Assembly: GCA_042701975.1 (NCBI GenBank) | Contig: CP170561.1 | Coordinates: 620,001-684,000 of the forward strand | Length of the DNA: 64,000 nt | Direction: 5' to 3' | Origin: JAFALK01 sp042701975 | GTDB taxonomy: Bacteria > Pseudomonadota > Gammaproteobacteria > Burkholderiales > Burkholderiaceae_C | In this document: in pieces, positions 63,690 to 64,000 of the stretch | Layout of the letters: each line of letters begins with the position of its first letter | Numbering within the stretch: the first letter of the stretch is position 1 | Program-made: the position numbers and the translations under genes | Notes under the pieces: generated by a model | Seen by the model: the letters and a program-made list of their open reading frames with translations, nothing else | Databases searched by the model: none | Told to the model about the DNA's origin: nothing

Positions 63690-64000
63690 ATGGCATTCGA
63701 CAACACGACGTTGTTCCATCTGCTCCTGGTCCAGGCCTGCGCTGCGGCGCTGCTGCTGATCGCACTGACCGGCTGGCGAACCAGCCCGGCCACGCGCTGG
63801 TCCCAGGGCTTCATGGGGCTGACCGCCCTGGGCTGGCTAGCCCTCGGGATTTCCGACCGCGGTGACGAGCGCCTGCTGATGGGCCTGTCGCTGCTCGCCT
63901 TCGCCGCGGGCCTCACCTGCCTGTGGCGCGCGGTCGGCCTGTGGCTGATGCCGCGGCGCGGCCGGCTGCTGATGGGCCTGGCCACCCTGCTCATGCCCTT
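63690..64000 (+). CDS. N-terminal part of a membrane protein (3' end outside window)
   Basis: An open frame of 103 codons from ATG 63690 (MAFDNTTLFHLLLVQACAA) to the window edge without a stop. Three hydrophobic stretches are visible: LLLVQACAAALLLIAL, FMGLTALGWLALGI and LLMGLSLLAFAAGL, with a fourth beginning near the edge. The pattern resembles the multi-span sensor region of membrane diguanylate cyclases such as the gene at 61795-63027, but no catalytic domain can be seen here. Identity remains open. Confidence 0.65.
   Translation, partial: MAFDNTTLFHLLLVQACAAALLLIALTGWRTSPATRWSQGFMGLTALGWLALGISDRGDERLLMGLSLLAFAAGLTCLWRAVGLWLMPRRGRLLMGLATLLMP

Overview
This GC-rich, almost fully coding window looks like a chromosome segment of a Burkholderiales betaproteobacterium, probably the Roseateles/Rubrivivax/Leptothrix group. 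The assignment rests on gene content and gene order: a DksA with a single cysteine in its zinc-finger region next to hslVU, the block ybeX-lnt-glyQ-glyS-gmhB-plsC, an isobutyryl-CoA mutase fusion, and the nitrate cluster nrtABC-narK-kinase-nirBD-nasA-cobA. It is inference, not a database result. No rRNA, tRNA, CRISPR array, complete insertion sequence or prophage was seen, and no gene-free stretch exceeds 300 bases.

Layout. 1-6644 (+) is a glycogen/maltodextrin operon, glgP (5' cut) - glgB - glgX - malQ. 6645-12319 (+) holds a structured leader and a five-gene chaperone/usher-like pilus operon: two DUF4402-type subunits, a small secreted protein, a PapD-like chaperone and an unusual usher-like barrel with a duplicated N-terminal module. 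12328-17371 (-) is an operon of three exported GH13 amylases with 4-base overlaps. It is divergent from a secreted pullulanase (17510-20113, +), with a 9-bp inverted repeat between them. Together with the glg/malQ operon this gives a route from extracellular starch to intracellular dextrin metabolism. 20143-22713 contains a crotonase-fold protein, two paralogous small four-cysteine proteins, thymidine kinase and a stand-alone OmdA-like domain. 22756-30370 (-) is a housekeeping operon: a YgjP-type metallopeptidase, plsC, a gmhB homologue lacking two catalytic aspartates, glyS, glyQ, lnt and ybeX. 30521-36234 (+) has a CobW-family GTPase, dksA, a STAS-like protein and hslVU. A compound palindrome follows, then coaX (-) and two chemoreceptors (+).

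40746-55305 is a nitrate/nitrite assimilation island. nrtABC (ABC uptake) and narK (MFS uptake) feed nasA (nitrate reductase), nirBD (nitrite reductase) and cobA (siroheme precursor). Two ANTAR proteins flank nrtABC: a NasT-like regulator, and an ANTAR protein with two P-box-like motifs. A membrane-anchored PP2C-kinase fusion lies antisense between narK and nirB. The nrtA leader contains, in order, a sigma-54 promoter (GG-N10-GC), two hexaloop hairpins with A at loop position 1 and G at position 4, and an intrinsic terminator whose left arm overlaps the second hairpin. This is the layout expected of ANTAR-controlled transcription antitermination. narK has a parallel but less complete leader. 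The most informative signals in the window are here.

55364-64000 holds a PEP-CTERM-like gene remnant, icmF behind a 22-bp palindromic operator, a truncated AAA ATPase gene, a CorA-like membrane protein with a GMN motif, a rhodanese, a DUF1801/OmdA-like protein, a diguanylate cyclase, creA, and the start of another membrane protein cut by the window edge. Starts were chosen by ribosome binding site, family N-terminus and neighbour overlap, and are named where ambiguous.
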